Assembly: GCA_001599975.1 (NCBI GenBank)
Contig: BCIO01000001.1
Span: 1,488,001-1,552,000 of the forward strand
DNA: 64,000 bases
Origin: Cystobasidiopsis lactophilus
Lineage: Eukaryota > Basidiomycota > Agaricostilbomycetes > Agaricostilbales > Chionosphaeraceae
Direction of reading: 5' to 3'
A model generated the notes under the pieces. That model made no database searches and was not told the origin of the DNA. It saw nothing but the letters and a program-made list of their open reading frames with translations. A program made the translations under genes and the position numbers. This document shows positions 19,408 through 31,482 of this stretch, piece by piece. Numbering within the stretch: the stretch's first letter is position 1; each line of letters starts with the position of its first letter.

Positions 19408-21645
19408 ATGAACAGAGGCTCAGCTCCCCAGGCGCGCACCATCGCCGCCCGGGCGCCCATGCCTTACCAGAACAACCTGGGGGCAGCTATATCCAGCAAG
19501 CAGCGGCTCGTCCATGCGCTGGCTGACCACCGTGAGCTCACCCTGCCCTTGCTCGCCGCCTTCAAATTTTGGTTGTTTACTCGGGAGCGCTCGGTGGCCG
19601 CAGCTCTGTTCTTGGATCCCAGCCCGTCGAACCGCTTGGTGCTGTCGCTCCGGTCTGGCATACCCAAAGAGGTCGACTTCGCCTTGGAGCAGCTCCTGCA
19701 CGCTTCCTCCATCGACCCCGACCTGGTCGCCTTCGCGTCGCTGCCCGGCCTGCCGGAGGCGCTCGTCGGTGTCGTCGCCAGCTTTGTCGAGTTCGAGGCC
19801 AGCTACACGCCGGGGCCAAAGTGGGCCAACCTCAAAGTCAGGCAGAGGACGCAGATCAGACGGCAGGCAACCGAGGCGGCTTTGGTCCTTCGCAACCTCG
19901 CCCTCGACAACCGCAACTTGGCCGTCCTGTACACGTTCAACAGCATCAAGGGCGTGCTGGTTGATGCACTCGAGCTCATTGTCGAGCAGCAGCCGCCCAC
20001 CGAACCCACCAGCACCAATGACCTCTGGGAGCTGCAGCTCGCCGCACTCGACCTTTTGGACCTTCTGGCACCTGGAATCATTCTGCACAGGCCGCCGGCG
20101 CCCGGCGAAGCGTTTGTCTTGTTGGCTGCGGGCGAGAACGCGGAGGATGTGCCCGAGCCCAACGACCCTTCTTGCCGCATTTTCCCTCTCCTGGTCGCTC
20201 TGACCGAATCAAAAGACCGAGCCGTTGTTCTGGCAGCGTTCAGGACATTGGCCGCCTTGGCTTCTGGCGAACTCATCGCCGAAAAGAACGAGCCCATCTT
20301 CACCTTCCCCTGTGGCCTCAGTGACCCACCCAACATCATCTCCCGCGCCTTTGAACTTCTTCTTTTAGACGACTTTCAGCTCGCAGCACCCCTCTTGGAA
20401 CTCTTGTACGCCTACACCGCCATCCCAGCCAATGCCGACTCGCTCTGCGCTCGACCCGACCTGCCCCAGCTCATCAAAATCATTCTGTCAAAGATCACAA
20501 TGGGAGTGATCAGGGAGGACATTGAGGTGGAACCTTTGCAGTCGGCGCAGGACCGGGTGGAGATGGAGCTGAAGTTGAAGGCCGAGCTGAAGGACGAGCT
20601 CGACAAGGTCCACGACACCACGCTGCCGCTGGCGGAATACCAGAAGCTCTTGCCGATTTCAGAACCCAGGCGGACAATCAAATGGTGCGCCGGAGCTGCT
20701 TTCGCTTGCTTTCTTTAGAGCCTGACTTGATCCGTCACTCCACCACAGGATGCAATGGGTTTATGAGCCTCTAGCAGACGGCGAAGTCACCCAGGTTGCT
20801 CTCTGGACCGCATATCGAAACCAATTCGAAGGGGCAGAAGCACTAGGGGAGGCCAAGCTGCTCGCGGCCGCCGAGGTCATCAAGAACACCACTGATGCGT
20901 ATCCGCAAGCGCAACCCATGGTCTTGGCGACCGCCACGGAGAAGAAGTTTATTATCAAAGGCATCCGCACGCGCGATAAGAACCGTGAGTCTTGGCGCAC
21001 TTGTAGCTCTTTGTCCGCGCTCAACTTCATGGGCCTTCAGAGATGGCGGACCACTTCCGGCGCACATGGAGCTCCCGGGCCGTCTCCAACTCACCCTTTG
21101 ATACTCCTCCCGCCTCTTTAGGCAACATGGCAGATGCGACCACACAAGAAATCCTGCTCGCGGTCCTCGATAAGCTCATCGCCACCGACGCTTCCATCCC
21201 TCCAACCGGCCTAGCGCTTCGCTTCAAGAAGCTCGGTGACTCTTTCTACATCAAAACACGCAAGTGGCAGTCCCCGACCGACCGGGAAGCCAGCATTGCC
21301 GGCCCAACTTTTTACATTGCGTTTATCTTGCGCAACCTCGCCCGCACCATCCGAGCTGCCGCCACGCCGGTCCGAAAGATTGGCCCAGAAGGCACCAGCA
21401 TCCTGCACATTCTCTCTGGGCAAGACCGGATGCTCAGCAATGGCGTTGTGCAAGCAACGCCGACCGCCGCGGCCAAGGGCATCGACGCCTTGCTCTCGCT
21501 GGAGGAGGAGGTGCTTCAGTACGCGGTGGCGTTCAGGTCCATGTCGCCGACGTTCTCCGAGGTCCTGTCTCTCATCCACGAGCTGAGGGTCATGCGGGCC
21601 AACGACTTCAAGCTGCAGGAAGCGAGGATGGACATCGATGGGTGA
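19408..21645 (+). CDS. rsc9: RSC chromatin-remodelling complex subunit Rsc9-like
   Basis: A subunit of the RSC (SWI/SNF-type) nucleosome remodeller. ATG at 19408. The long first exon encodes an armadillo-like helical protein (LTLPLLAAFKFWLFT, ALVLRNLALDNRNLAVLY, AAFRTLAALASGELIA). An intron at about 20685-20749 leads to MQWVYEPLADGEVTQVALWT, then LLAAAEVIKNTTDAYP and KKFIIKGIRTR. This is the RFX-like segment shared by Rsc9 and ARID2. A second intron (about 20985-21040) leads to MADHFRRTWSSRAVSNSPFD and a C-terminal helical region ending at 21645. The spliced length is about 700 residues. The N-terminal start is a plain ATG with no upstream in-frame extension seen. Confidence 0.78.
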
Positions 21646-21726
21646 AGGGGCTTGTTGTCACATTAGAGCTGTTCTTGCACGACACGACCTTCGGGCGTCT
21701 AATACCAAGCAAGGCGTCCAGCCCAT

Positions 21727-22743
21727 CTATGAAGGCTGCTGATTGAATGACATGCTGTAGCTCCCCTGTTCGTTGGGCGTCATCTTGAAGTTATCTGTTG
21801 AGAGCCCAAAGCGTCCCAAGAAGCTGTTGCCCAGAGTTTTTAGCTTGTCCATCATCTCTTGCGTCTCTTCGCCCTTGCGCTTCTCGATCAGTGATGGCAA
21901 ACGTTTCACAGCCGCCTTCGCCGTAGTCCGGACGGTCTTGGTTGTCCTCGGGTTATCATCTAGTGCCTTCCAGTCTGTCCAATTTCATGTTAGAAATCGT
22001 CGAGGAGCAGCGCAGTGAAAGGCAGAAGCCGCTCACCTTCAAGCGACGCCATTAAACTGCTCCAGGACCCAATCTTCTCATTCGCTGTAGCTCTTCGTTG
22101 TAGCGCTTTCTCGTAGTCTGGTACATCTCTGAGGGCTGTGGACATGAAACTGGTGAGGAATAGGTCTGGCAAGGCAGCTAGAGACTTGCCTTCTGTGCAA
22201 GCTTCGGCCGCTTCTTTCCAACGCTCCTGCAGAGAACATGATCAGTTTTAGCAATCAACCAGAATGACTAGCTGCGCACCATTTTCATTTCGGCAGCGCC
22301 GATGTTGGCATGGGTGGCCGCTCGCAGCTCAACGACCTGCTGGCGAGGCTCCTCCTTGGCCACCTGGTCTAGTGCCTCTGTTTCCGGCTCCTCTTCCCCT
22401 TCTCCTTCGACTTGATGCTTCACCCCGACTTCCAAGGGACGTTGAGGGAGGAGAGCGATGGCAGCCAAATAGGCTTCGGTGGCCAGCGCGAATTCGCCCT
22501 TGAGGAAGAACGCGTTGCCCTTCTCCTTTGACTTCAGAGCTTCCTGGTAACAGTCATCCTGAATGGGCATCATGAGCAGGGACAAAGTGAATGAAAGGGT
22601 TGAAAGCGGACATCTTCTTCCTCTGCTGGCTCCTCTTTCAGCGCAGTGATGCTGCCAGATGTCGACGCGACCAGCGGGGCTTGTTCGGGCTCGTCTGGAA
22701 TCTCTTCGAACCTGCTGCTTTCATCGAAAGTTGCGGCAGCCAT
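21727..22743 (-). CDS. TTC1-like tetratricopeptide repeat protein
   Basis: ATG at 22743 starts an acidic N-terminus (MAAATFDESSRFEEIPDEPE). An intron (gtccgc...cattcag) leads to the first TPR: DDCYQEALKSKEKGNAFFLK, GEFALATEAYLAAIALLP. An acidic insertion rich in Glu follows, then RAATHANIGAAEMKM, a short exon, and ALRDVPDYEKALQRRATANE, which matches the paired-TPR of TTC1. The C-terminus reads KAVKRLPSLIEKRKGEET, LGNSFLGRFGLSTDNFKM and ends in FNQQPS at 21727. TTC1 proteins are adaptors for Hsp70/Hsp90 and small GTPases. About 250 residues when spliced. It converges with rsc9, with 81 bp between stop codons. Confidence 0.82.
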
Positions 22744-23667
22744 CGCGGGCAAGGGGGCTCTGGCTGGTTTGGGTGCAAGCAAAAGAGCGTCGCTGACGCC
22801 AAGAGTTTTGTCAAGAAGTGATGTGCCATTCTAGGTCTGCTATGAGAAGTCCCTTTCCACCCATTTCCGCCGTTGCCCATTCCACCTATCCATGCCGCTA
22901 CGCGGCCGATTCCTCCACCATTTCCGTCGACCGAAACTCTTGCGGGTATCGGACGTTTTTGGGCTTTTTGTATCTTGAATTCGTAACGAGAGAGCGAGAA
23001 GCCTTCGAAAGGCTGAGAGAGGATGGAACCTTATGTAAGGCTGGTGATTAGAGTGCGATTGGGCTAAATCGCGGCGCAGAAGGGAGCCCAAGTGTTCGTG
23101 GATGGGACGCCAGTAACCTCTGCGCGTCCAAAAAGGAGCGCAGAGTCGACGAAAGCTGACACGAGAGATGTTGGTGTAGCTAGCCTCCTGGGAGAGCTTT
23201 GCCAAAGGGAGAGAGAGAGAGTGTGCCAGGATTTGAGGGAGGGGGCCGGTCGGTAGCGCGGGAGAGCATGGGTGGCTCGGGGTATATGTGAGAACAAGGG
23301 GAAGGCGCTCCGACGGGCTGGGAGGTGGGAAGAAGTTGGTCTGCCTGCGGCTTCTTCGAGGGAAGCGCTGCAAGGCGGCTCGTCTAGCTCTTGCTCGTGA
23401 TGATAAAAGTGGAGGCGAAGAGCGAAACTTGATCGAGTAGGGCGGAAACATGGCAGCGTCAGAGGCGACATTGCCAAGGCGGCGGCGGGCTGCTGTAGAG
23501 GTGGCGAGTAGCCAGAGGGCGCGAAGTGTTTTCCTTCCAAGCTTGACACCGCCCGCAGTCAAAAAGACTGCCCAACAACAGTGACAAGCAATACCGATTG
23601 AGACCAGAGACCAGAGAGAGGGTGAAAAAAAGGCGAGATGTTGGGGTGAAGGGGGGTGAGAAGTCGT
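22744..23667. other. Intergenic region between TTC1-like and casein kinase genes
   Basis: A 240-codon frame is open on the minus strand (23562-22840), but it is Arg/Ser/Pro-rich, lacks an intron pattern and resembles no protein. I read the region as the promoter of the TTC1-like gene plus the 3' region of the kinase gene. It includes purine runs (gagagagagag near 23212). Confidence 0.5.
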
Positions 23668-25192
23668 TTAAAATTGGCCGTAAGACTCGTTGCCACGCTG
23701 GGGCTGGGTGCGAGAGCGAGTGACCCGACCCTCCTGTTCCCCGCCAATGACTTTGCGAGGCAGCCTGGCGGCGCCCGAAGCGCCAGCGGCCCCACCCTGG
23801 AGCATGGCCGCGCTCATGTCCTCCGCGCCGCCTGCCGCGCCGTTGCGCTGGGAGACGGACCAGTCGAAGACGTAGTCGTAGGTGAAGCCCTCGCGGACAA
23901 ACAGGTCGCGGAAGATCTTGCGCAGGTAGGAGTAGTCGGGCTTGTCGTCGAAACGAAGCGATCTGTGGCATTGGCCCCCGTCAGCGCCGCGAACGCGAGC
24001 CGAGGCACTCGCTCAACGCACCGGCAGTAGTTCAAGAAGATGGCAAACTCGTTGGGGAAGCCGCGGCAGAGGAACTCGGTCGGGGTGGTCATCTTCTTCC
24101 TGCTCGCCGAATTGGTCAGCATGCGGTGGTGGGCGGCATCGGGACGACGTACTCCATGATCCGGTCGTACTTCTGCTTCTTGGTAGCAGCCTTGAGGCCT
24201 TGCCAAGGTAGGGAGCCGCGCAGGAAGTACATCTGGGCATCGGAAGTAACGTCAGCCTCGGACAAAAGGCAAGGGGGTCAGGGAGCAACGCACGAGCACA
24301 TAGCCCAAGGACTCCATGTCATCGCGGCGCGACTGCTCGACGCCCAAGTGGGTGTTGACCGAGGTGTAGCGGGCCGTGCCAGTCAAGTTCTGGAGGGGGG
24401 AAGGGGGGAATTTAGGCTTCGGCTAATGGCAGGGGTCCGGACCCGCGCCCGACGACGACGACGACGAACGCACCTTGTTCTCTCTGTATGGGATATGCAA
24501 GTGCGTCTTGGGGTCGCGGTACTTCTTGGCGAGGCCGAAGTCGATGACATTGACCTGGTTGCCGCGCTTTCCGATGCCTATCCAGAAAACCGCATGCTCA
24601 GCTCTGGCCCTTCGAACCTGTGGAGGAGGAAGGCGGTCTTACCCATGAGGAAGTTGTCCGGTTTGATGTCCCTGTGGATGAAGTTTCGCGAGTGAATGTA
24701 CTCGATCCTCGAGATCTTTCGACGAGCGAGCACATCCGCCCGGTCAGTTTTGCGTTCTGGGAGACGACAGGAGAGGAAAATAAGGGCCAACCAATTGATC
24801 TGCGAGGAGCAGGACCGTCTTGAGCGAGAACTTGCGCTGGCAAAAGTTGAACAGGTCCTCCAAGCTGGGGCCGAGGAGATCGATGACCATCGCGTTGTAG
24901 TCGCACTCGATGCCGAACCAGCGCACAAAAGGCACGCCGACGCCGCCAGCCAAAGTCTTGTACACCTTGGCCTCGTACTCGAGCTGGGGGTGCTTGGCCT
25001 TGATGGACTCGAGCTTGATGGCCACCTCCTCACCCGAAATGATATTTACTCCCAAGTAGATGTCCCCGAACGATCCTGACCCTATCTTCCTCCCGATGCG
25101 GTACTTGCCGCCGACCTGGAGGGAGGAGCATTAGGGGCCGGAGAGGGAGCAGGCGGCAAAGGGGGGAAACCAAAACGCACGCGCAGATCCAT
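23668..25192 (-). CDS. Casein kinase I (Hrr25/Cki1 type)
   Basis: A Ser/Thr kinase of the CK1 delta/epsilon group. ATG at 25192; the first exon is only MDLR. Exon 2 gives [20 protein letters not shown] and [20 protein letters not shown], with the ATP-binding glycine loop and the catalytic Lys. Then follow [37 protein letters not shown] with the catalytic [16 protein letters not shown] (a DFG motif), [20 protein letters not shown] and the nuclear-signal-like KKQKYDRI region. The C-lobe ends with [19 protein letters not shown] short Gly/Ala-rich tail ends in NESYGQF at 23668. About six introns. CK1 enzymes act in ribosome maturation, vesicle traffic and DNA damage responses. Confidence 0.93.
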
Positions 25193-25900
25193 GTCGGCGC
25201 CGCCTTGCTTTGAAGAGCTAATGGTGGGCGAGTGGGCACTGGCGCTGACCGCTGACAAGAGCGGTGGCCAAGGTTGGAGGGGAAACTGCGGAAGCAATGC
25301 GAGGGTCAGCCCCCTGTTCGTGTTGTTCCTGCCCCTCTGTCGCTCACCGACGGGCGCGCTGAGGCACTTGGGAGAGGCTAGAGCAGGTCGGACAGGCTGC
25401 AGCAAAGCAAGGGCTTCAGTCGCTGTCCGAGGCCGACGAAGGGGGGTGGGGCCACGGGCGAGCCGGCTGTGCGCTTGCTGTCCGTGCCTTGCGTTCGAAC
25501 ACAACACACCGGCCTGCCCGTCGACGCCACTGACGAGACACACGTACAGGCTAAGAATGGCGTCCGCTCGAGGCCGGCGCGAAAGGAGCAGCGGGTCCGG
25601 GCGAAGCTGGGCAAAAGGCGCCATTCAGCCATCCTCGTCGGCCCAGATTCATGCCGCCGCGCTCACCTGAAGGGACGAGGGTCTAGGTTTGCAGGTGCGC
25701 TGGCTGGGGAGCTGAGCCGCGCTTGGATTTGGGTATTAAAATGAAAGGCAAAGGAGGCAGCCTCGTTGTTTGAAGACGACCTGCGAAGCGTCTCGCAGTC
25801 GAGAGGTTGTCATAACGTAAGCATCTCGCATGCGCGTTCCCATGGCAGAGAGACCAGAACACAGGTGGTACAAGGATCATAGAGGCTCTTTTACAAGAGG
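25193..25900. other. Promoter and 5' region of the casein kinase gene
   Basis: No further gene is supported. Several frames are open because of high GC content. The region also contains the 3' end of the Nudix gene, whose stop is at 25901. Confidence 0.5.
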
Positions 25901-27599
25901 TTACGAAGGGACCGGCAGGGGGAACTTGGTCCGCAAGCTCTGGCACAGTTCCAAGAACTTGGTGTCCTGCGCGCCGCCGGTCGGCTAAGCGAAACGCCCA
26001 GTCGCTCGTAAAGGGAAGGAAGCCAACGCACAGTCTCAAATGATGTAAAGCCATGGCGGATGAAGAAGTCGATGAGTCTGCGCCCAGCAGGTTGGCATGA
26101 GCTCCCAACAAAACCGAGAAGCGCGAAAAAGGCACGCACATGAGGGCGCAGTTGGGCTTGAACTCTCCCTGGAAGATGAGCTGCATGACTTCCTTGGGCG
26201 AATGGCACGCAAAGCTCTCGACCTCCGAGTCGTTGGGCCGCGGGATGGTGTGCGGGTCGGGGAACTTGAGGTCGTAGACGTACTCGACCTCCGGCAGTCT
26301 GTGGGGTCAAGAATAGAACCCATTCAGCAGCCACAACGCAGCTGTAAGGGCAAAGGCACCCACAACCAGCCGGACGCCGATTTGCGAGTGTAGCACACCA
26401 AGCCGGTGGACCGGATGTGGCGCTCGACAAAGCTGGCTTCTAACGATGCCTCTTCTTCGCATTCACGCACTATCGACTCTGTTCTCAAACACGTTGAGGC
26501 AAATTCCGAGGGTTAACAAAGAACGCCAGGGCGCACCAAAAGGCGAATCATGCTCTGTGATCCCACCAGCGACCGTGTTGTCTAGTTTGCCCGGCCACCT
26601 GTGAGGATAACCGAGGTATTAGACATCTTTGTACGTCGTCTGATGTAGGGGACACCCTCACGTCTCTTTGGTCTTGGAGCGCCTCGGCACCCAGATTCGA
26701 TACTCTTGCGTGGACGGATCGATGTAATAGCCCGTGCAGTGGACACCAAACGTGGCCACTGAGAACAAAGCTGCTGCCGCTCGCTCCATCAAGAAAGCGA
26801 CGTTGCCGCCTGGCAAAGGTGACCTTAGGCTGCCAGACTGGTCTACTTTGGAAGCTGAAAGCGGGCCGTAAATCGCATAGCGCTCATTTCTCCATTCTGT
26901 ACGCACTCCAGTCATTAGCATGCTGCGTGCTTGAGGGCCCAGGAGACGAGTGCTACGTACTTGAGAGTTGGTCCGGGAACAGGCCACCTTCCCTCCACGA
27001 CCTCGTCACTCGGTCCACATGCTCCGTCCGCAGCTCATAGGCCTCTTCTTCATTCCTGCTCTCTGTAAACCACGCCTCAAAGCTGACGGCCCAAACCTCG
27101 CTCGCCACTACCCCAACCTCTGCTGCCCCATTCACCGCTGCTGGCACCGCACCGGATAGGGACCCGCTGTACATCTTCCAAGAGGCCGGGCAGCGAATCT
27201 TGCGCATTTTGGCGTTGTCCAGGATCATCGCCTGCACAACTGGGGGTCGGAGGAAGCCGATGGGCAAGCCTTGCTTCTCCTCGTCTTGCAGCGGCTCCAG
27301 GAAGAACGGCACTAGATAGTCATCCGGGTTTATCGACTTGTCAAAGGCCAGTCTGGCAGCGTTCCAAGGGCCATCTGGCAGCGTGAAATTGTTGCAGCGC
27401 TGGACGACAGAGAGGAGCGAGTAGAGGCCCTGGGCAACCGCCAACGCTTTGGTCAGTTGGTGCCCAATTGTAGCTAGCCATGATGAATGCTTACCTGGGG
27501 CAACAGCAGTGGCTTGACCGGCGAGTTCTCAAAGTAATCCGACACAACCGAATTGCTGGGGGAAGTGAGCTGGAGATGCACGGGCGGCGGCGAGTCCAT
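25901..27599 (-). CDS. DUF4743/Nudix hydrolase (YJR142W-like)
   Basis: Members of this family hydrolyse damaged thiamine diphosphates and similar nucleoside-diphosphate-linked compounds. I infer ATG at 27599 (MDSPPPVHLQLTSPSN); a gtaagc...gcccag intron then leads to GLYSLLSVVQRCNNFTLPDG. The N-terminal DUF4743 part includes FLRPPVVQAMILDNAKM. After introns come EWRNERYAIYGP and STQEYRIWVPRRSKTKETWP. The Nudix box is split by an intron and reads NTVAGGITEH...IVRECEEEASLE, the variant form with EEAS in place of EExG seen in this subfamily. The C-terminus carries VEYVYDLKFP and FFIRHGF and, after a last intron, FLELCQSLRTKFPLPVPS with the stop at 25901. An alternative in-frame upstream start was not found. 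Confidence 0.87.
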
Positions 27600-28175
27600 T
27601 GCACGGCCGCTTGGTGGTGCAATTGGGTTACGGGGTGCCTGTCGTCAACACGGCAGATATGCTGAGACGTAGCCGCGAGTATGGGAGTCGGTCGTGCGAG
27701 CGAGAAACGATTTCAGCCGCTTGGAGCTCGACCACCGAGCGGTGCTTCATTTGAGGTGCTGACTTTGGATGTCCCGGCTTTGAACACTTAGATGTGAACG
27801 GCAAGCTGTCAGTGCACCTCCTCGCACGCTTCCCCAGACAGCTCTGCCAGTTTGCCACCCTCTATTTAGAGGGCGCAAGCCGAAGAGCGAAATCCACCCG
27901 CCTTCCTTCCAAGGGCTCTGCAGAAATGCTCAAGATCACAAGCTTCGGAGCAGTATACAAGGCAAACATTACGTTTTTGTGTAGTCTACACATTTCAGGT
28001 CGAGCCGCATGTACGAAAATGCAAGGAGAAAGAGAGTCCATAGCTATGGTGGCGCGATGATACAATGAAGAACAGAGAGATGGCGAATCATGGCTATACA
28101 AGGGACGATTATGCGGTGAATGAAGATGAAAGATGATTACAGCCTTCGGCGATGGGTGAAGGAAGCAAACCGAGC
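27600..28175. other. Intergenic region
   Basis: Promoter of the Nudix gene plus the 3' region of the FYR gene. No gene seen. Confidence 0.5.
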
Positions 28176-30053
28176 TCAAAGGGGTATGGAGCCGAACGCT
28201 GCGTCGCCAAAGGGGTAGGCGGGCGCCGCCGCATGAGGGTAGTGCTGATGAAGATGCTGAGATGCAGTGGAGTGCGAAAAGTGAGAGAGGTGCTGAGGCT
28301 GGTGGTAGAGGTCGGCCGGGAAGCCGGCGGCGGTCGAGTCGAAGAAGGCGGACGCCGTGAATTGGCTGTCGGGCGTGCTATCGACCCAGTCCTCCATCGA
28401 TGCACTGCTGTGGCTGTCGCGGCGGGACAGGAGGAAGTCGTCCGTGGCGTGCGCTTGCAGCAAGTTGGCCGGCAGGAAGGTCGAAGGTTCCTCAGAAAAT
28501 GTGAAGTCGTTTGAGTCGTAAGTTTGATCGAAGTAGGCCTGGTCAATGAAGGGCTCGAAGGTGGAGGGCAACCGGACGTTGTTGGACGGCAAGCCGGCAT
28601 CCGAAAGAATGCCATCTGAGGCAGACGGCTTTTTGGAGGGCGAGGAGGAACCTTTGCCGCGCTCCGTCTCGACGAAGTCGTGCACGACTGTGAGCACATG
28701 GACGAGATGAGACTCGAGGTTCAAACAGCAGAAGTGATAAAGGGCAAGATGCTCACCATAGTCTTCGAGCTTGTCCGCGCCGGGCAGACCTTGGATGGCC
28801 GCCTTGACGATATTTTGGTTCAGGCCGTAGCTGTTCGGTCACTCTAGGACTCAGCGAGCGTTACAGGTCAAGGAGATGGGCCTCACTAGTCAGGGCCAGA
28901 CACAGAGTTGCTGTGGATCCGGTTGCGCAGCTTGTTGGCCACTTTGAAGATTTGGGTCCAGGCGCCCGTCGCAGTTCCGGCGCAAATTTTGTTTAAAGGT
29001 TGGTCGTCCGCCTCGATTTCGAACAAGGGGGCGCCGTGCGAGCCTTCGAGAATCCGGCAGGTATAGGTGGCGGTGGCATTCGGATCGATCATGGAGAGGA
29101 AGAGTCTGCGGAAGCAATGAGTTATCAGAAAGCTGATACCAACACCCGATGGGAAGACATAAACGTACCTAGAAGAGACAAAGCCAGCTGGGTAGATGTA
29201 GCGCTCTGTCTGATAATTGGGCAAGTTGATAATGCCTGTATGTCATGGCCGGGAGATCAGCCTAGGTCAAAGACTGCATGTGGAAGACTCAGAACTTACG
29301 CCCAAGTTTGAGTAGCGTAGTCGGGCCGCAGACCAGAGGCAGGCTGACTTGCCCAAAGCCGTCCCTTGGAATGATCGGAATCCGAATGGTCTGTTTTTGC
29401 AGCTTGGGAGCCTTGAGCTTCTTGACCTTGGTGAGCTGGCCTTGGGAGTCCACGGGCATGTTGGTGCCATTACCGGTCTCAGAAGGAGTGGAAGACGGTT
29501 TCTTGGAGACGGTGTGCCCAGCCTTCCGCTTTCGGTTGTTGGTCGCTGGTGAGGTGGGCGCCATGACGTCTGATACATCGTGCTGGCCATTGGACAGCTC
29601 GCTGGTGGGTGCGACGGCCGCCTTGGTCGGCGAGTTGGGCCGCTTCTTCTTGTTCATTAAGAGCTTATCCAGCATGGGCTGCCCCCGTTGCCGCAGCGCT
29701 TCTGCGTCCAGTTCATCTTGAAGGTGCCGTGATCGCTGCAGGGACCGGTCCAAGAACGTGTCGGGCAAGTCGTCCGTATCAAAGAATGGTAGGTCGTCTG
29801 GAAGAACGACCTGCGGCTGTACCGTCGAAGCGCCAGCGAGCGAGTCCAGCAGCGAGCTGTCAAGGCCGCCGTCAGCTTGTAGCTAAGTCATTGGCAGGGC
29901 CAGGGCTCACTCCCGCTCTTCCTTGAGCTTGATCAGCAATTTATGCGCTCGCTTCAAGGCCGCCTCGTTCTTGTTCGCCCGCGCCGCCTCCTTGTCTGCC
30001 CTCGCCTGCTCGTCCAAGTAGAGCTGTCGCGGTACTGAGTCACTGATCTCCAT
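28176..30053 (-). CDS. FYRN/FYRC-domain nuclear protein
   Basis: The FYRN and FYRC modules occur in chromatin regulators such as trithorax-type proteins and TBRG1. ATG at 30053 starts MEISDSVPRQLYLDEQARAD and a predicted coiled coil (NEAALKRAHKLLIKLKEERE). A basic, disordered region follows (NNRKRKAGHTVSKK, KKLKAPKLQKQ). The FYRN part reads NLPNYQTERYIYPAGFVSSR then SMIDPNATATYTCRILEG. FYRC continues as FEIEADDQPL, GAWTQIFKVANKLRNRIH and YGLNQNIVKAAIQGLPGADK. The C-terminal ~180 residues are acidic and aromatic, then His/Ser-rich, ending at 28176. Close spacing of the two domains with little in between is typical of the stand-alone fungal proteins. Role in transcription is inferred. Confidence 0.83.
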
Positions 30054-30360
30054 AGGTTGCCATTGCTTGGGCTTCGTGGTCCGGCGGAGAAACAGAGGCC
30101 TGGCAGCGAGATTTCACGCTCCTGAGGCGCCTGCCGAGCTTGTGGGCTAAATTTGTTTCAAACGAGCGTCGCTTTGTGCGTGGAGTCTAAGCTTCAAGGT
30201 AAGACTACGACAAGCAGCCCGAGCCGCTCCGAAGCCTTGGTGAGGATTCGCCACCGAGTCCAACAATCATCCCCACAAACTACCGTCTTCTTCATAGAGC
30301 GGACACTGGGTTTGACATTCCACGTTGGCGTACATAGAAGAAAATCACAAGAGAAGATTG
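30054..30360. other. Intergenic region
   Basis: About 300 bp; no gene seen. Confidence 0.5.
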
Positions 30361-31482
30361 CTAAGGAGAGCGGATATAATCCTCGAAAGTCATCAGCTCG
30401 TAGGGCTTTAGTTGCTCAAAGTCGACGTCGAAGCCCTTCGTCTCGAAGAACCTGTACAGAGCGTCAGCAAAAGCGTGTACGGTTTTGGGTCGAAACCTAC
30501 TTGAACATCATCTTGAAGTCGTACGGCACCACCAGCTGGAGGAGCAAGTTTGGCACCCAAGCTTTCCATACGGATCCGCCTTCGAGAGCCAAAATAAATC
30601 AGCCATTCAAGAACGATGCAGCCGGGCAAAAGACTCACCCGATACATTGGCATAGGCCTGAGCCATCTCAGACGCGGACAAAGAGTCGCCAGCTAGTTCC
30701 AAAGTCTTGCCACGCCATTTCTCTTCGTTTAGAAGAGCCAAGGCGACAACTTTGCCAATCTATCGAGAACCGCATTAATGAGGGAGCCCCGCCCTGAGGC
30801 AAAAGGCACCCACATCATCGACGGCAATCATTTGCAGCTTTGCCTTGCCGAGGAGCTGGGAGAACACGCCCAAAACGAGAAACCGTTGAAGACCGCCTTG
30901 CTTGGGGAGGTTATCGTAGAAAGCAGTGGCACGGATGATGGCATGGGGAATGCCTGAGGCCTGAAGGTGTTGCTCGATGTGGAACTTGGAGTCGAAGTGA
31001 GGCACGGCCGTGTTCTGTTCGACTGATGCTACGCTGCTGAAGACGAGATATTTGACGCCGGCCTCTTTGGCGGCATCGACGAAGGCTTTGCCTTCCTTCT
31101 CTTCGCCGGCCACACCTGAGCCCCGAGTCAGGACCCCATGTCGAAGTGCGTCCGACATTCAGGGCTTACCCTCTGGACCGTTCAGCGCTGTCACCAAGAA
31201 AGCAGAGTGGACGCCTTCGAGTGCAGACCTGAGCTGGGTCGGGTTAGACCAAGAGCCTTCGACGACTTGGACGCCCTTGGCCTTGAGGGCCATTGCCGCG
31301 GGAGAGGAGGCCGAGCGGGTCAATACGCGGATGGCGGCATCGCTGTTTGCCTTCAATAGATGCTTAACGACAGCTCCGCCTTGCTTGCTGAGAGGCCCAG
31401 GCGCTTGAGCCAAACTTCGTCATGCGCATGAATTTGCAACTCACCCGGTGGCGCCAGCAACGAAGAGAATTTGGCTGGGCAT
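30361..31482 (-). CDS. NmrA-like NAD(P)-binding protein
   Basis: ATG at 31482: exon 1 encodes MPSQILFVAGATG and ends before a gtgagt donor. Splicing to KQGGAVVKHLLKAN completes the GATGxxGG nucleotide-binding loop. Then come IRVLTRSASS, VVEGSWSNPTQLRSAL, HSAFLVTAL, and after an intron EKEGKAFVDAAKEAGVKYLV, FSSVASVEQN, HIEQHLQASGIPHAIIRATA and MIAVDDVG. Later exons give KVVALALLNEEKWRGKTLEL and a C-terminus ending LKPYELMTFEDYIRSP at 30361. The order and motifs match the HSCARG/NmrA family of atypical short-chain dehydrogenases. In fungi, NmrA itself regulates nitrogen repression by binding GATA factors, but the wider family is often of unknown role. A GATA factor gene lies divergently 1.2 kb away. 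Confidence 0.85.

Noticed and set aside
19420-20088. 222-codon frame antisense to the Rsc9 gene
   Set aside because: Lies opposite a clearly coding exon; antisense frames stay open in GC-rich coding DNA.
22840-23562. 240-codon open frame on the minus strand
   Set aside because: Arg/Ser/Pro-rich composition, no domain, no intron structure and position in a promoter region; best explained by GC-rich chance openness.
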